Numbered from the stretch's first letter, positions 32,016 to 41,718 are shown. The stretch is 64,000 nt of DNA from Salinibacterium sp. SWN167 (GCF_015864665.1 NZ_JADYWU010000001.1:1-64000); one strand, 5' to 3'. The notes: generated from the letters alone by a model not told the origin. Numbers and translations: made by a program.

Positions 32016-33314
32016 TTAGTAGCTGTTCGTGATCGTGCAGGTCTCATCCGCAGCGCTCTGGCCACGAATATCGAGAACCTCGGCATCAACCTCAGGAGCA
32101 GCCGTTGCATTGGGGTCGGCCGACTCTGTGGCTTCGGGGTCCGTAGTCGATTCAACAGAATCAGGGTTGACGTAGGACCCCATGTCGTCTCCAGCGTTTG
32201 CGAGCACAAATGGTTCATCGGCCGCGATCAAGTCAATCATTTGATCACCCAGGTACGTGTTCGGCTGAACCTTGCCCGAGTACACGCCGACGCCGCCAGT
32301 GGTACCGGGGTACTGCACAAACTGAACCGTATCGAGCGGAACATCCTTCAACGCCAGCGCGATGGAGACGAGGGTCGGAACATCGCTGAGTCCAGTCGAC
32401 AGCTGCATGTTATCGATCGCGGCTTGCGCCAGATTGTAGAGCTTCTTGTAGTCACCGAGCGTGTCTTCGCTCTTGAGAGTGCGCACCATCGAAGAAAGAT
32501 AAACCTGCTGCGAACTAATGCGCGTGAGGTCACTACCGTCACCCACACCGTGGCGAGAACGAAGGAAGCCTAGAGCTTCAGCACCCTGAAGTACATATGT
32601 GCCTGCTTCAGGAAGGTTGATGTCTGCGAGCGGGTCAACGAGCGGGCCATCGATACAGACAGGAACGCCGCCGATGGCGTTGGTCATCTCGATGACACCT
32701 TGGAAAGTAATAACGCCGGCGAACTGGATATCGAGGCCGGTGAACTCTGACAGCGTCAAGACGACACAGGCGAGGCCTCCATACGACATCGCCGTGTTGA
32801 GCGCCTCGGTGGAGTAGTACTTGTTGTAATCGCCATCCAAGCTCGGGCACTCCGGAATACCCATAACCAAGTCGCGCGGAAAGCTGATGGCAGTCGCAGA
32901 TTGACCGTCAGCCGCCACATGCAAAATCATGTTGACGTCATTGAGTTCACCAGATTCAACCGCTGCGGAGCCTCCGACGCCGTCCTGATCGACGCGAGTA
33001 TCGCTACCCACGATGAGGATGTTGAAGCCACCCTCAAAGCTGCCGATCTGAGGCGGAGCGCCTTCGGTTTCACCAATGAGGGCAACGGTGTCACGCTGAC
33101 TATAAATATTGTCAAAGGCGACAGCACCAACAGCGGCACCACTGACCAACAAAACAGCGAGCGATGCGGCAACGACCTTAGCGATCGAGCCCCACGGTCC
33201 TGGCTTCTTCAACCGTCCGTGACGTGCCAGACCTTGGACTTCAGGCTTTTTCTTCGAGTCGGTGCGGTCGACAGAGCGCGAACGCAACTCTGAGCGCGGA
33301 CGAAGTTCACTCAT
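32016..33314 (-). CDS. LytR-CpsA-Psr (LCP) family cell-wall glycopolymer ligase
   Basis: Membrane-anchored enzyme of 432 residues that transfers undecaprenyl-linked glycopolymers to peptidoglycan outside the cell. A basic cytosolic N-terminus (about 45 residues, RPRSELRSRSVDR) precedes one transmembrane helix at about 44-68. The LCP domain contains FNILIVGSDTR, SFPRDLVMGIP, the phosphate-binding Arg region LGFLRSRHGVGDGSDLTRISSQQ and MQLSTGLSDVPTLVSIALAL. The Asp/Arg set of the family is present. A C-terminal low-complexity acidic tail (DPEATESADPNATAAPEVDAE) follows. Located between two tRNA-Ser genes. Confidence 0.92.
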   Translation of the reverse strand: MSELRPRSELRSRSVDRTDSKKKPEVQGLARHGRLKKPGPWGSIAKVVAASLAVLLVSGAAVGAVAFDNIYSQRDTVALIGETEGAPPQIGSFEGGFNILIVGSDTRVDQDGVGGSAAVESGELNDVNMILHVAADGQSATAISFPRDLVMGIPECPSLDGDYNKYYSTEALNTAMSYGGLACVVLTLSEFTGLDIQFAGVITFQGVIEMTNAIGGVPVCIDGPLVDPLADINLPEAGTYVLQGAEALGFLRSRHGVGDGSDLTRISSQQVYLSSMVRTLKSEDTLGDYKKLYNLAQAAIDNMQLSTGLSDVPTLVSIALALKDVPLDTVQFVQYPGTTGGVGVYSGKVQPNTYLGDQMIDLIAADEPFVLANAGDDMGSYVNPDSVESTTDPEATESADPNATAAPEVDAEVLDIRGQSAADETCTITNSY

Positions 33315-33359
33315 CGCACTCCCCTTTCTTTAGCCGGAAACAAGACATGACACGCAGAG

Positions 33360-33444
33360 CGGAGGGCGTGGGATTCGAACCCACGAGACATTTCTGCCCA
33401 CCAGTTTTCAAGACTGGCTCCATCGGCCGCTCGGACAGCCCTCC
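33360..33444 (-). tRNA. tRNA-Ser (anticodon TGA)
   Basis: 85-base type II tRNA. Acceptor GGAGGGC/GCCCTCC, discriminator G, anticodon stem CCAGT/ACTGG with loop CTTGAAA giving TGA, long variable arm, T loop TTCGAAT. Directly upstream the 15-base palindrome CTTGCGT-G-ACGCAAG (33444-33458) overlaps the 5' end region, just downstream of a TACACT -10-like element. Confidence 0.95.
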
Positions 33445-33532
33445 TTGCGTGACGCAAGTTCAGAGTGTATCTGATGCCCGCAAGGCGTACCTGAAAGGCA
33501 GGCTAGAAGGCTCGAAATGGGGGTAGTGAGGT

Positions 33533-35149
33533 CTAGCCGTGCAGCCGAAGCGCCGCCCACACCTCAAGCCGCCCCTCGAACGACTCCAGATCGAGGTTCA
33601 GGATGCTCGCCGCTTGGTCGACGCGCGACCGCACCGTATGCCGATGAACGCCGAGCTTCGCAGCCGTCGCGCCCCACGAACAATCGTTCGCAAACCAGGA
33701 GCGCAACGTCTCCACGAGAGCCGCCGAATGCGCGCTATCGAAATCGCTGAGCGGCGTGAGCACTCGGTGCGCCACTCGCTCAGCACCAGCAGCCTGGAGC
33801 ACCCCGAGCATTCCGGAGTCGCCAATATCGGCGAAATCAGTGAGCCCAGCCTGACCGCTGCGAGCGTAGAGGGCGCTGGATGCGTGCCCGAGCGCTGCGC
33901 CCAGCCCCGCATAATCGACGGCACTGGAGCTGCCTGCCACGAGCTCGTGGTCAGCGATGAGTTGTGTGAGGTCTCGCTGCACGTCGGTCAGTTCAGAAGG
34001 CAGTGCGGAGAACTGCTGCTGTGCGCCCGCTTCAACGAGAACGACGACGGTGTCGCCGCGAACGGCGAAAAATGCGCTGCCGTCGGCATCGAGCGAGAGG
34101 GCGTCGAGGGCATCCAGTACGAAGTGGCTGTGGGTTTGCCGTGCAATCGCCACGACGCTCAGCGGCGCTACCGGAAGAGCGCCCCACACTTCGCCAGCAA
34201 TCGCCGCGGCCGCGGCGACGTTGCCTGAGAGCACCAGCTCGAGCAGTGACGATCTCAGCTGACCACGCGTGGCATCCAGGGTGCGGTTCTGTTCAAGCGC
34301 AAGGGTGGCCATCGCGATCACGCTCGTCACGAGTTCGTTCTCAGCACGATCAAGAGGCACGCCGCGGCCAAGAGCCAGCGCACCGCGCAACTCTCCGTTC
34401 TGGCCGAGGGTCTGGATGGTGACTTGCCCAGAGTCGAGGGTGAAGGCGGTGGATGACCGGCTGCCCTTGCGCAGCGCCCGCGCCACCTCATCCCTTACCG
34501 GCTGAGCAAAGCGAGCTGCGGAGCGTTGCTGGCCAGGAACGGGGATCGGGTGACCTGTCGCGTCGAAGAGCCCAACCCAGCATGAGAGTTGACGTTCGAG
34601 CTCGATGAGGGTTGACCGCAAGCCTGTTGGTTTGAGAGCGGCGTGCGAAATGGCTTTGTGGGCAGAAATCGACCATGCCATGCGACGGCTGCGCTCCGCC
34701 GCGATGCGATCAGCGACTTCGCGGATGACCGCAATAAAAGGAACGCGATCAGGAACGTCAATAAGGGGGAAGCCCACACGCGCACAAGCAGCAGCGAGCG
34801 CCTCTGGCATTCCTTGGTGAAGAAAGTGCGTTGCGAAACCGAGCCCGACAAGACCGGTGTCGATGAGGCGCTCAATGTAGGAGTCGTAGTCGTAAAGCTC
34901 AGCAGCTGCTCCGAACCCGAACTGCGCACCATCGGTGAGCAAGACATTGCCGCGGCTCAAGAACGGCGTCGGGTCATCGAGGTCGGAACTGTGCACCCAA
35001 CTGATCGGAGCGCTCATTCTGGCCGTGAAAGCGGAGCTGAGTCTGGCACTCTCCACGGGGCTGGCGTTAGCGCCTCCGGTGGCGCTCACCTCGATCACGC
35101 TCAGTCGCAATGTGCGCCTCGTGAGCAGCCATTGAATCGTCGGGAGCAT
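33533..35149 (-). CDS. PucR family transcriptional regulator
   Basis: Regulator of 538 residues. An N-terminal purine-catabolism PucR domain (about 1-150, with GNVLLTDGAQFGFGAAAELYDYDSYIERLIDTGLVGLGF) is followed by a GGDEF-like CdaR region and a C-terminal PucR helix-turn-helix: TLRSWFANDCSWGATAAKLGVHRHTVRSRVDQAASILNLDLESFEGRLEVWAAL. Divergent from a class III aminotransferase gene across a 133-base spacer. Such pairs typically control degradation of an amine or amino acid such as GABA, so local control of the aminotransferase is likely. Confidence 0.9.
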   Translation of the reverse strand: MLPTIQWLLTRRTLRLSVIEVSATGGANASPVESARLSSAFTARMSAPISWVHSSDLDDPTPFLSRGNVLLTDGAQFGFGAAAELYDYDSYIERLIDTGLVGLGFATHFLHQGMPEALAAACARVGFPLIDVPDRVPFIAVIREVADRIAAERSRRMAWSISAHKAISHAALKPTGLRSTLIELERQLSCWVGLFDATGHPIPVPGQQRSAARFAQPVRDEVARALRKGSRSSTAFTLDSGQVTIQTLGQNGELRGALALGRGVPLDRAENELVTSVIAMATLALEQNRTLDATRGQLRSSLLELVLSGNVAAAAAIAGEVWGALPVAPLSVVAIARQTHSHFVLDALDALSLDADGSAFFAVRGDTVVVLVEAGAQQQFSALPSELTDVQRDLTQLIADHELVAGSSSAVDYAGLGAALGHASSALYARSGQAGLTDFADIGDSGMLGVLQAAGAERVAHRVLTPLSDFDSAHSAALVETLRSWFANDCSWGATAAKLGVHRHTVRSRVDQAASILNLDLESFEGRLEVWAALRLHG

Positions 35150-35282
35150 CCGGTTTCTCCCCTCATCGCCCTGTAGTCACATTATGTCGAACAATTGGTG
35201 ATCTGGTGTACATATTGGCAGCCACGCGCGAGTGGCCGGCAGCAATAGTTGAGTCATTCAGCTTCGTCACGAAAGGTGCCCC

Positions 35283-36602
35283 ATGAACTCCGCGCCCGCA
35301 ACACCCCAGCACAGCAACGCCGACACCGTCGCGCTTGACCGCGCCCACGTATTCCATTCCTGGTCAGCACAGGGCGCACTCAAACCGCTCGTGCTCGAAG
35401 GCGGCCTCGGAAGCATGGTCTGGGACGACGAAGGAAACGAATACCTCGACTTCTCGAGCCAGCTCGTCAACGTCAACATCGGCCACCAGCATCCAGCAGT
35501 CATCGCCGGCATCAAGGCACAGGCCGACATCATGGCTACCGTCGCGCCGGCCCACGCCATCAACATCCGCGGCGAAGCAGCCCGCAAAATCACCGACCAC
35601 GCGCCCGACGGCATGAACAAGGTCTTCTTCACCAACGGTGGAGCGGATGCCAACGAGAACGCCATGCGCATGGCCCGCTTGCACACCGGCCGCGACAAAA
35701 TCATCTCGCGCTACCGCTCGTACCACGGCAACACCGGATCGGCCGTAGTCGCCACCGGCGACTGGCGCCGCATCCCCAACGAATACGCTCGCGCCCACCT
35801 GCACGTGTTCGGCCCCTACGAGTACCGCTCCGAATTCTGGTCGGACTCCCCCGAACAAGAATCCGAGCGCGCCCTGCACCACCTAGAGCGCACCATCCAA
35901 GCGGAAGGCGCCGAGTCAATCGCCGCGATCCTGCTCGAAAGCATCCCCGGAACTGCTGGCGTGCTGACCCCGCCGCCCGGCTACATGGCTGGTGTTCGCG
36001 CGATCGCCGACAAGTACGGCATCCTGCTGATTCTGGATGAGGTCATGGTCGGCTTCGGTCGCACCGGACACTGGTTCGCGTTCGAAGCGTTCGACGTGAA
36101 GCCCGACCTCATCACCTTCGCCAAGGGAGTGAACTCCGGCTACATCCCCGTCGGCGGTGTGATTATCTCTGACGAGATCGCCGCAACGTTCGACGAGCGC
36201 GTCTTTCCCGGCGGACTCACCTACTCGGGTCACCCCATCGCGGCTGCCTCGATCGTCGCGGCCATCACCGCGATGGAAGACGAAGGCATCATCGAGAACG
36301 CTGCCATGATCGGTCGCGATCACATCGGCCCCGGCCTTGCCGCTCTCGCCGAGAAGCACGACTGCATCGGTGACGTTCGCGGAAGCGGCGTGTTCTGGGC
36401 GCTCGAACTGGTCGCCAACCGCGAGACGCGCGAGCCTCTCAGCGCGGCTGACATGGGCCGCATCAAGGGTGCGCTCGTGAAGCGCGGACTGTTGCCGTTT
36501 ATTGCCGACAACCGCATCCACGTCGTACCGCCGGCTGTCGTGACACCCGACGAAGTTGCGCGCGCCATGGCCATCTACGACGAAGCGCTCAGCGAGCTTT
36601 AA
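35283..36602 (+). CDS. Class III PLP-dependent aminotransferase
   Basis: Cytosolic omega-amino acid or GABA/putrescine-type transaminase of 439 residues. Seen: GNEYLDFSSQLVNVNIGHQHP, PLP phosphate loop FFTNGGADANENAMRMAR, YHGNTG, the Asp that binds the pyridine ring in LLILDEVMVGFGRTG, and the Schiff-base Lys in ITFAKGVNSGYIPVGG. GLTYSGHP precedes the active-site dimer contacts. ATG at 35283 with AAAGGTG upstream. Controlled, by context, by the divergent PucR protein. The amino donor cannot be identified; omega-amino acid:pyruvate transaminases are the closest by motif. Confidence 0.9.
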   Translation: MNSAPATPQHSNADTVALDRAHVFHSWSAQGALKPLVLEGGLGSMVWDDEGNEYLDFSSQLVNVNIGHQHPAVIAGIKAQADIMATVAPAHAINIRGEAARKITDHAPDGMNKVFFTNGGADANENAMRMARLHTGRDKIISRYRSYHGNTGSAVVATGDWRRIPNEYARAHLHVFGPYEYRSEFWSDSPEQESERALHHLERTIQAEGAESIAAILLESIPGTAGVLTPPPGYMAGVRAIADKYGILLILDEVMVGFGRTGHWFAFEAFDVKPDLITFAKGVNSGYIPVGGVIISDEIAATFDERVFPGGLTYSGHPIAAASIVAAITAMEDEGIIENAAMIGRDHIGPGLAALAEKHDCIGDVRGSGVFWALELVANRETREPLSAADMGRIKGALVKRGLLPFIADNRIHVVPPAVVTPDEVARAMAIYDEALSEL

Positions 36603-36607
36603 CAGAG

Positions 36608-36635
36608 TTCTGCGCCGAAGGGGTTCAGCGCAGAA
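36608..36635 (+). terminator. Hairpin after the aminotransferase gene
   Basis: Stem TTCTGCGC (36608-36615) and GCGCAGAA (36628-36635) with an inner GAA/TTC pairing, 6 bases after the stop. No T run, so efficiency is doubtful. Confidence 0.5.
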
Positions 36636-36707
36636 GCGGGTGGTTTGGCCGAGCTCGGCGTTCGGGCTTGGGCTCGGCTAAACCTCGCTACGGCGTTCTA
36701 CGGCTCG

Positions 36708-37529
36708 CTACGGCTTGAAGGCGGCAAGAACGAGCGCGGCACCGTCGTTGAGATCGCTCTCGGTGACCTCGTTGGCGACCGCGAGCACGTCATCCGGAGC
36801 CTGGCCCATCGCAACGCCACGGCCGTGACGTGACGCCCACTCGAGCATGTCGATGTCGTTGCGACCATCACCCATGGCGAGCACTCGCGTGCGCGGGATA
36901 CCGAGACGCGAACGCACATTTTCGAGCGCCGTCGATTTGTTGACGCCATCGGGCGCGATATCGAGCCAGGCAGTCCAGCCCACGTTGTAGCTGACCTTGT
37001 GAAGGCCCATTTTCTCGACAACCGAGAGGAAATCATCGACTTGGTGTTGGGGCGAGATCACGACAACGCGTGTCGCCTGCACCTTGACGAGCTCCTCGAA
37101 CGCGACATCTTCACTCACCGCACCAAGGGCGCCGTCGGGGAACTTGCCGTTGACAAAGAACTTGCCCGTCGCATCCTCAACCGCGTAGTTCGCCGAACCC
37201 AAGTGCTCCTTGATGCTCGTGAGCACCTCTCTGGGGTTGAACATCTCCACAAATTCGCGACTGTAGCCGCCCTCGCCCATCGGGTTGCGCTTGAGCGTAA
37301 TCGCCCCGTTAGAGCAGACCACGTACTGCGGCTTCAGCCCGAGCTTCTGCAGAATGGGCAAAGTCATGGCAACCGAACGACCGGTGGCCAACATAACTTC
37401 GTGCCCGGCATCTCGAACCTTCGCGACCGCCGCAATAACGGCGTCGTTCATCTCGCCCGACTCGAGCAGCACAGTGCCATCGATGTCGAGTGCGATCATC
37501 CAGCGGTCATCCTGCGCTGCGGTTGTCAC
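36708..37529 (-). CDS. HAD superfamily Cof-type phosphatase
   Basis: Cytosolic phosphatase of 273 residues, HAD subfamily IIB. Motif I LDIDGTVL, with both Asp residues, motif II in MLATGRS, motif III Lys in [15 protein letters not shown] and motif [16 protein letters not shown]. The C2 cap domain lies between. Substrates of such enzymes are sugar phosphates or flavin/pyridoxal phosphates. The GTG start overlaps the stop of serS (GTGA), so the two are translationally coupled. Confidence 0.9.
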   Translation of the reverse strand: MTTAAQDDRWMIALDIDGTVLLESGEMNDAVIAAVAKVRDAGHEVMLATGRSVAMTLPILQKLGLKPQYVVCSNGAITLKRNPMGEGGYSREFVEMFNPREVLTSIKEHLGSANYAVEDATGKFFVNGKFPDGALGAVSEDVAFEELVKVQATRVVVISPQHQVDDFLSVVEKMGLHKVSYNVGWTAWLDIAPDGVNKSTALENVRSRLGIPRTRVLAMGDGRNDIDMLEWASRHGRGVAMGQAPDDVLAVANEVTESDLNDGAALVLAAFKP

Positions 37530-38791
37530 GCGATTGGCTCCAAAATTTCTAGGCCACCGAGGTAAGGGCGAAGTGCTTTCGGCACCACGACCGACCCGTC
37601 GGGCTGTTGGTGGGTTTCAAGAATGGCAACCAGCCAGCGGGTGGTTGCGAGAGTTCCGTTGATGGTCGCTACCGGGGCGGTTTTGCCCGACTCGGTGCGA
37701 TAGCGGATGTCGAGACGGCGCGCCTGATAAGTCGTGCAGTTCGAGGTGGAAGTGAGTTCGCGGTAGGTGCCCTGAGTAGGAACCCAGGCCTCAATGTCGT
37801 ACTTGCGAGCAGCGCTCGAACCGAGGTCACCACCGGCAACATCGATCACGCGGTAGCTGAGTTCACACGCCTGCAGCATCGATTCTTGGAACGACAGCAG
37901 GCGCTCGTGCTCGGCCTGAGCATTCTCGGGTAGCACGTAGCTGAACATCTCGAGCTTGTTGAACTGGTGCACCCGCAGAATGCCGCGGTTGTCTTTGCCC
38001 GCAGAACCGGCCTCACGGCGGTAGCAGGTCGACCAACCGGCGTAGCGCAGCGGGCCCTTCGAGAGATCGAGGATCTCATCGGAGTGATAACCGGCGAGCG
38101 CCACTTCACTCGTGCCGGTGAGGTACAAGTCGTCGGCGGGCAAGTAGTAAATCTCGTCGGAGTGCTCACCCAAGAACCCGGTGCCGGCCATCATCTCGGG
38201 GCGCACGAGCGTTGGCGTGATGAGCGGGATGAAGTCGCCAGCGATAGCGCGATCGAGAGCCATGTTCATGAGGCCGATTTCGAGTCGCGCACCAACACCC
38301 TTGAGGAAGTAGAACCGGCTGCCCGATACCTTCACGCCGCGGGGAATGTCGATTGCTCCCAGGATTTCGCCGAGATCGGCGTGGTCGCGGGGCTCAAAGT
38401 CGAACTTTTTGGGAGTGCCAACTTCGCGCACGAGCTCCCAGTCATCCTCGCCACCCACGGGAACGCCCTCAACAGCAATGTTGCCGAGTGCACCGACGAT
38501 GCGAGTGAACTCTGCCTCAGCCTCGGTGGAAACCAGCTGAGCGGCCTTCACCCGAGCAGCCAGCTTCTGAGCCTCAGCGACGAGCGCCTTCTTCTCTTCG
38601 GATGGCGCCTGAGCAACCTTCTTGCCGAAGCTGTTTTGCTCGGCCCGGAGCGCCTCAAATTCGCCAATACTGGCGCGACGCTTCTGGTCGGCGGCAATAG
38701 CATCGTCGACCAACTGGACCGAAGCTCCGCGCGCGATTTGCGACCGCCGCACGGCTTCAGGGTTTTCTCTAAGAATTTGGGGGTCAATCAC
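37526..38791 (-). CDS. serS: Seryl-tRNA synthetase
   Basis: Class II aminoacyl-tRNA synthetase of 421 residues, full length. N-terminal coiled-coil tRNA-binding arm (about 30-100, [24 protein letters not shown]), motif 1 region [24 protein letters not shown], motif 2 [29 protein letters not shown], serine pocket [10 protein letters not shown], and motif 3 [18 protein letters not shown] start ([15 protein letters not shown]). Divergent from the diacylglycerol-kinase-family gene with a 37-base spacer. Confidence 0.97.
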   Translation of the reverse strand: MIDPQILRENPEAVRRSQIARGASVQLVDDAIAADQKRRASIGEFEALRAEQNSFGKKVAQAPSEEKKALVAEAQKLAARVKAAQLVSTEAEAEFTRIVGALGNIAVEGVPVGGEDDWELVREVGTPKKFDFEPRDHADLGEILGAIDIPRGVKVSGSRFYFLKGVGARLEIGLMNMALDRAIAGDFIPLITPTLVRPEMMAGTGFLGEHSDEIYYLPADDLYLTGTSEVALAGYHSDEILDLSKGPLRYAGWSTCYRREAGSAGKDNRGILRVHQFNKLEMFSYVLPENAQAEHERLLSFQESMLQACELSYRVIDVAGGDLGSSAARKYDIEAWVPTQGTYRELTSTSNCTTYQARRLDIRYRTESGKTAPVATINGTLATTRWLVAILETHQQPDGSVVVPKALRPYLGGLEILEPIA

Positions 38792-38828
38792 CCCTACAGC
38801 CTACCGATTCATGGCGTAGCGTTTATCT

Positions 38829-39932
38829 GTGCCCACCCCTCGAAACTCAAAACCTAAAGTTGCGGTTGTTTACAACCCCATCAAGGTCGATCTTGCCAAG
38901 CTCAAGAAGATGGTCACTGCTGCGGCGAAGGCCGCCGACTGGGCTGCCCCCATCTGGTTTTCCACGACCAAGGAGGATGCCGGCCAGAACGTCACCGGCA
39001 GTGCGATCCGTCGTGGTGTCGCCGTGGTGATCGCTGCAGGCGGCGATGGCACCGTGCGTGCTGTGGCCGAGGCCCTCGGGGGCAGCGGAGTCGCGTTGGC
39101 TGTCGTTTCGGCGGGCACAGGTAATCTGCTCGCTCGCAACTTGGATCTACCAACAGGCAGCATCCGCGACAGTGTTGAACTGGCCTTCCACGGTGCAGAC
39201 CACGCCATCGACCTCGGCATGGTCGAAATTGTGCGGGACAACGACGAGCACGAAAAACACGCCTTCTTGGTGATGGCGGGCCTAGGGCTCGACGCCAAGA
39301 TGATCAAGAACACCAGCACGAAGCTGAAGAAAGCTGTCGGCTGGTTGGCCTACGTCGACGGCATTGCGCGGTCCATTCCCGAGCTGAAACCTGTGAAGCT
39401 GCGCTTCAGCGTGGATGGCTCCCCCAATCGTTCCCTCAGCGCGCACACCGTGATCATCGGCAATTGCGGATCACTGCCCGGTGGTTTGCTGCTGATGCCC
39501 GAAGCCCAACCCGACGACGGCATCCTCGATATGGCCGCGCTCATACCTCGCGGTCGTTTCGGGTGGCTCAACATTTGGAACAAGATTGCGTGGGAGAACG
39601 GCGTGCTGCGCAAAAGCGTGATCGGCCGCCGCATTATCGACCTCTCGAAAGACGTGCGTGACGTGCGCTACGCGAAGGGCAGCGACCTCAACATGATCGT
39701 CGATACTCCGGAGGAGTTTCAGCTCGACGGAGACGACTTCGGTCTCGCCAAATCAGTGCACGCCTGGGTGGAACCCGGCGCGCTCATTGTGCGCGTACCG
39801 AAGGTTCACACTCGCGCCGAAGTACGGGCTCATTCCAAGGCGCGATCACAAGCGCGCACCACTGCGCGCACGACTGCGCGCACCACCGCTCAAGAAAAAG
39901 CGCGAAGCAAAAAGGCTACGGCTCGCGAGTAG
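38829..39932 (+). CDS. Diacylglycerol kinase family lipid kinase
   Basis: Lipid kinase of 367 residues (DAGK catalytic/NAD kinase-like fold). KVAVVYNPIKVDL starts the domain, the nucleotide loop is VIAAGGDGTVRAVAEALGGSGVALAVVSAGTGNLLARNL, and GNCGSLPGGLLLMPEAQPDDGILDMAAL is the C-terminal domain signature. It probably phosphorylates diacylglycerol or a sphingoid/undecaprenyl lipid. The last 40 residues are a basic Arg/Thr/Ala/Lys tail with repeats (RTTARTTARTTA) encoded by a 12-bp tandem repeat, possibly for membrane or nucleic acid contact. GTG start. Ends 17 bases into the convergent pheA gene. Confidence 0.87.
   Translation: MPTPRNSKPKVAVVYNPIKVDLAKLKKMVTAAAKAADWAAPIWFSTTKEDAGQNVTGSAIRRGVAVVIAAGGDGTVRAVAEALGGSGVALAVVSAGTGNLLARNLDLPTGSIRDSVELAFHGADHAIDLGMVEIVRDNDEHEKHAFLVMAGLGLDAKMIKNTSTKLKKAVGWLAYVDGIARSIPELKPVKLRFSVDGSPNRSLSAHTVIIGNCGSLPGGLLLMPEAQPDDGILDMAALIPRGRFGWLNIWNKIAWENGVLRKSVIGRRIIDLSKDVRDVRYAKGSDLNMIVDTPEEFQLDGDDFGLAKSVHAWVEPGALIVRVPKVHTRAEVRAHSKARSQARTTARTTARTTAQEKARSKKATARE
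39850..39885 (+). repeat. 12-bp tandem repeats in the kinase tail
   Basis: Three near-identical GCGCGCACCACT-type units encode the repeated ART/TAR tail of the lipid kinase. Copy number may vary between strains. Confidence 0.7.
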
Positions 39933-40881
39933 CCGAAGGCTCGTTAGTGGTGATGGCCCGCAACCAGTCGCGTGCCTCAACAAACACATCGTTGCCGTAG
40001 CGCGGCGTTACCGTCGTGGCGAGCTTGTCTGCCCGCGGGTAGCTGCCCAAGAAGATGACGTTCGGGCTGAACCGCTTCAACCCGAGCAGCGCGTCTGCCA
40101 CCCGCTCATCGAGGATGTGCCCCTCAAGATCGATGACGAAGCGGTAGCGACCTAGCTCGTCACCAATCGGCCGCGATTCGATGAGGCTCATGTTGACGCC
40201 GCGCGTCGCAAACTGCTCAAGCATTTCGAGCAAGCGACCAGGAGCGTTGTCGGGGAGTTCAACGATCACACTCGTCTTGTCTGCGCCGGTCGGCTCAGGC
40301 AATTCGGTGTTTGACGAGACCAGCACAAACCGCGTCACAGAGTTCTGGTTATTCGCAATGTTCTCAGCGAGAACCTCGAGCGGATAGTGCTCGGTGATTC
40401 CGGGTGGGGCGACTGCGGCATCCGCAATGCTGTTGTCGAGCAAGGATGCGGCAGCGGCAACGTTGGAGGTCGCAGGGATGTAGCCGTGTTGGGGAAGCTG
40501 GGCATCAATCCAGCGCCGCGTTTGCCCATAGGCGACCGGATGCGCGTTCACCGTCGTCACGTCGGCGAGCGTCGTTCCCGGCCGGGCCACGAGCACGAAG
40601 TTCACGGGCACCAAGTATTCGCCCAAGATCCGCAGATTGGGGGTGTTAGTCAAAGCATCTTGAGTGACACTGACGCCACCATCGATCGAGTTTTCGATCG
40701 CGATCATCGCGGCAACGCTGCGACCGCTCGTGACATCGTCGAGAGCTTCGCCAACGTTGTTGACGCTCTTCCAGCGGGCACCGACCGCTTCCGGAACCTG
40801 CTTAAGCGCGGCCTCCGTAAAGGTTCCGGCAGGCCCGAGGTAGCTGTAGCTCACAGTGTCGGGGTGCGGCGTCGAAGTCAT
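39916..40881 (-). CDS. pheA: Prephenate dehydratase
   Basis: Converts prephenate to phenylpyruvate in phenylalanine synthesis. 321 residues, monofunctional as usual in actinobacteria. YLGPAGTFTEAALKQV opens the periplasmic-binding-like catalytic fold, IAIENSIDGGVSVTQDAL follows, and the TRF active-site motif is in NSVTRFVLV. The ACT regulatory domain has the ESRP motif (LIESRPIGDELGRYRFVIDLEGH) expected for phenylalanine feedback. Convergent with the lipid kinase gene, overlapping by 17 bases. Confidence 0.95.
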   Translation of the reverse strand: MTSTPHPDTVSYSYLGPAGTFTEAALKQVPEAVGARWKSVNNVGEALDDVTSGRSVAAMIAIENSIDGGVSVTQDALTNTPNLRILGEYLVPVNFVLVARPGTTLADVTTVNAHPVAYGQTRRWIDAQLPQHGYIPATSNVAAAASLLDNSIADAAVAPPGITEHYPLEVLAENIANNQNSVTRFVLVSSNTELPEPTGADKTSVIVELPDNAPGRLLEMLEQFATRGVNMSLIESRPIGDELGRYRFVIDLEGHILDERVADALLGLKRFSPNVIFLGSYPRADKLATTVTPRYGNDVFVEARDWLRAITTNEPSATREP

Positions 40882-40905
40882 GACACGAGTTTAGGGTGCC
40901 AGCGG

Positions 40906-41718
40906 CTAGCCGTAGTTCGGTGCCGCAGGCAGACCAAAGAACTCCTCCAAGGTTTGGATGCCCGTGCTGTGAAGTTCAGCGGCAAGTGCATTGCCCACGT
41001 AGCGCATGTGCCATGGCTCGTACTCGTACCCGGTGATGTCGGTTTTTCCCTCGGGATAGCGGACAGTGAAGCCGTACTTCCAGCCATTTTCCGCCAACCA
41101 CTGCCCCTGCGGGGTGTCACCAAAGCACTGGTCAAGGGTGCAATTCGCAGGCGACGCACTCACGTCAATCGAGAGACCGGTTTGGTGTTCGCTGTGGCCT
41201 GGGCGCGCGCTCGTGAGGTCTGCAGCCTCTTGCCCAAGACTTGATACCCAGCCGGCATAGACGCTCTCTTGAGACCAATAGCTGCGGTAGGAGCTCTGCG
41301 ACTGCATCTGAAGCCCGGTTTCAGCTTCGAACGCAGCAAACATTTCGATGACCGCCGCTGCAGCATCCGGCGTCAAGTAGGGCTCATACACGTACGGCAC
41401 ATCGACGAACACGAGGTTCGGTTCGTAGGTTTGCGGGTTGAGCGGGCGAAGCTTGTTCGCCACGACCCAGAGACTGCTCGCATCGTCGATGGAGAACTGG
41501 GTTTTGTCGAACGTGGGAGTGGGGGTAGGTGTTGGCGTCGGGGTGGGAGTGGGCGTCGGAGTAGGCGTGCGGGTTGCGGTCGCAACCGGCTCGGGACCGG
41601 GCTCAAGCGCGACAAACGAAGCCACTGCGGCGATAACGATCAGCACGAAACCGGCGACGGCGATGATGATCAATCGGCGGTGCGACCCGCCGGAACTGGG
41701 GGGAGGAGAATCAGACAC
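40906..41718 (-). CDS. D-alanyl-D-alanine carboxypeptidase (VanY/M15 family)
   Basis: Extracytoplasmic zinc peptidase of 270 residues. One N-terminal transmembrane helix (about 13-34, LIIIAVAGFVLIVIAAVASFVAL) anchors it. A Thr-Pro repeat linker (TPTPTPTP, about 45-70) spans the wall. The catalytic domain holds QSQSSYRSYWSQ, the zinc motif SEHQTGLSIDVS (His and Asp) and EPWHMRYVG (third ligand). It trims peptidoglycan stem peptides. GTG start. Confidence 0.9.
   Translation of the reverse strand: MSDSPPPSSGGSHRRLIIIAVAGFVLIVIAAVASFVALEPGPEPVATATRTPTPTPTPTPTPTPTPTPTFDKTQFSIDDASSLWVVANKLRPLNPQTYEPNLVFVDVPYVYEPYLTPDAAAAVIEMFAAFEAETGLQMQSQSSYRSYWSQESVYAGWVSSLGQEAADLTSARPGHSEHQTGLSIDVSASPANCTLDQCFGDTPQGQWLAENGWKYGFTVRYPEGKTDITGYEYEPWHMRYVGNALAAELHSTGIQTLEEFFGLPAAPNYG
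41512..41571 (-). repeat. Simple repeat encoding the Thr-Pro linker
   Basis: Degenerate hexamer array (ACNCCN type on the coding strand) of about 60 bases inside the VanY-like gene. It encodes alternating Thr-Pro and is a likely site of length variation. Confidence 0.75.

Noticed and set aside
38792-38828. T-box leader before serS
   Set aside because: Only 37 bases separate serS from the divergent gene, too short for a T-box.
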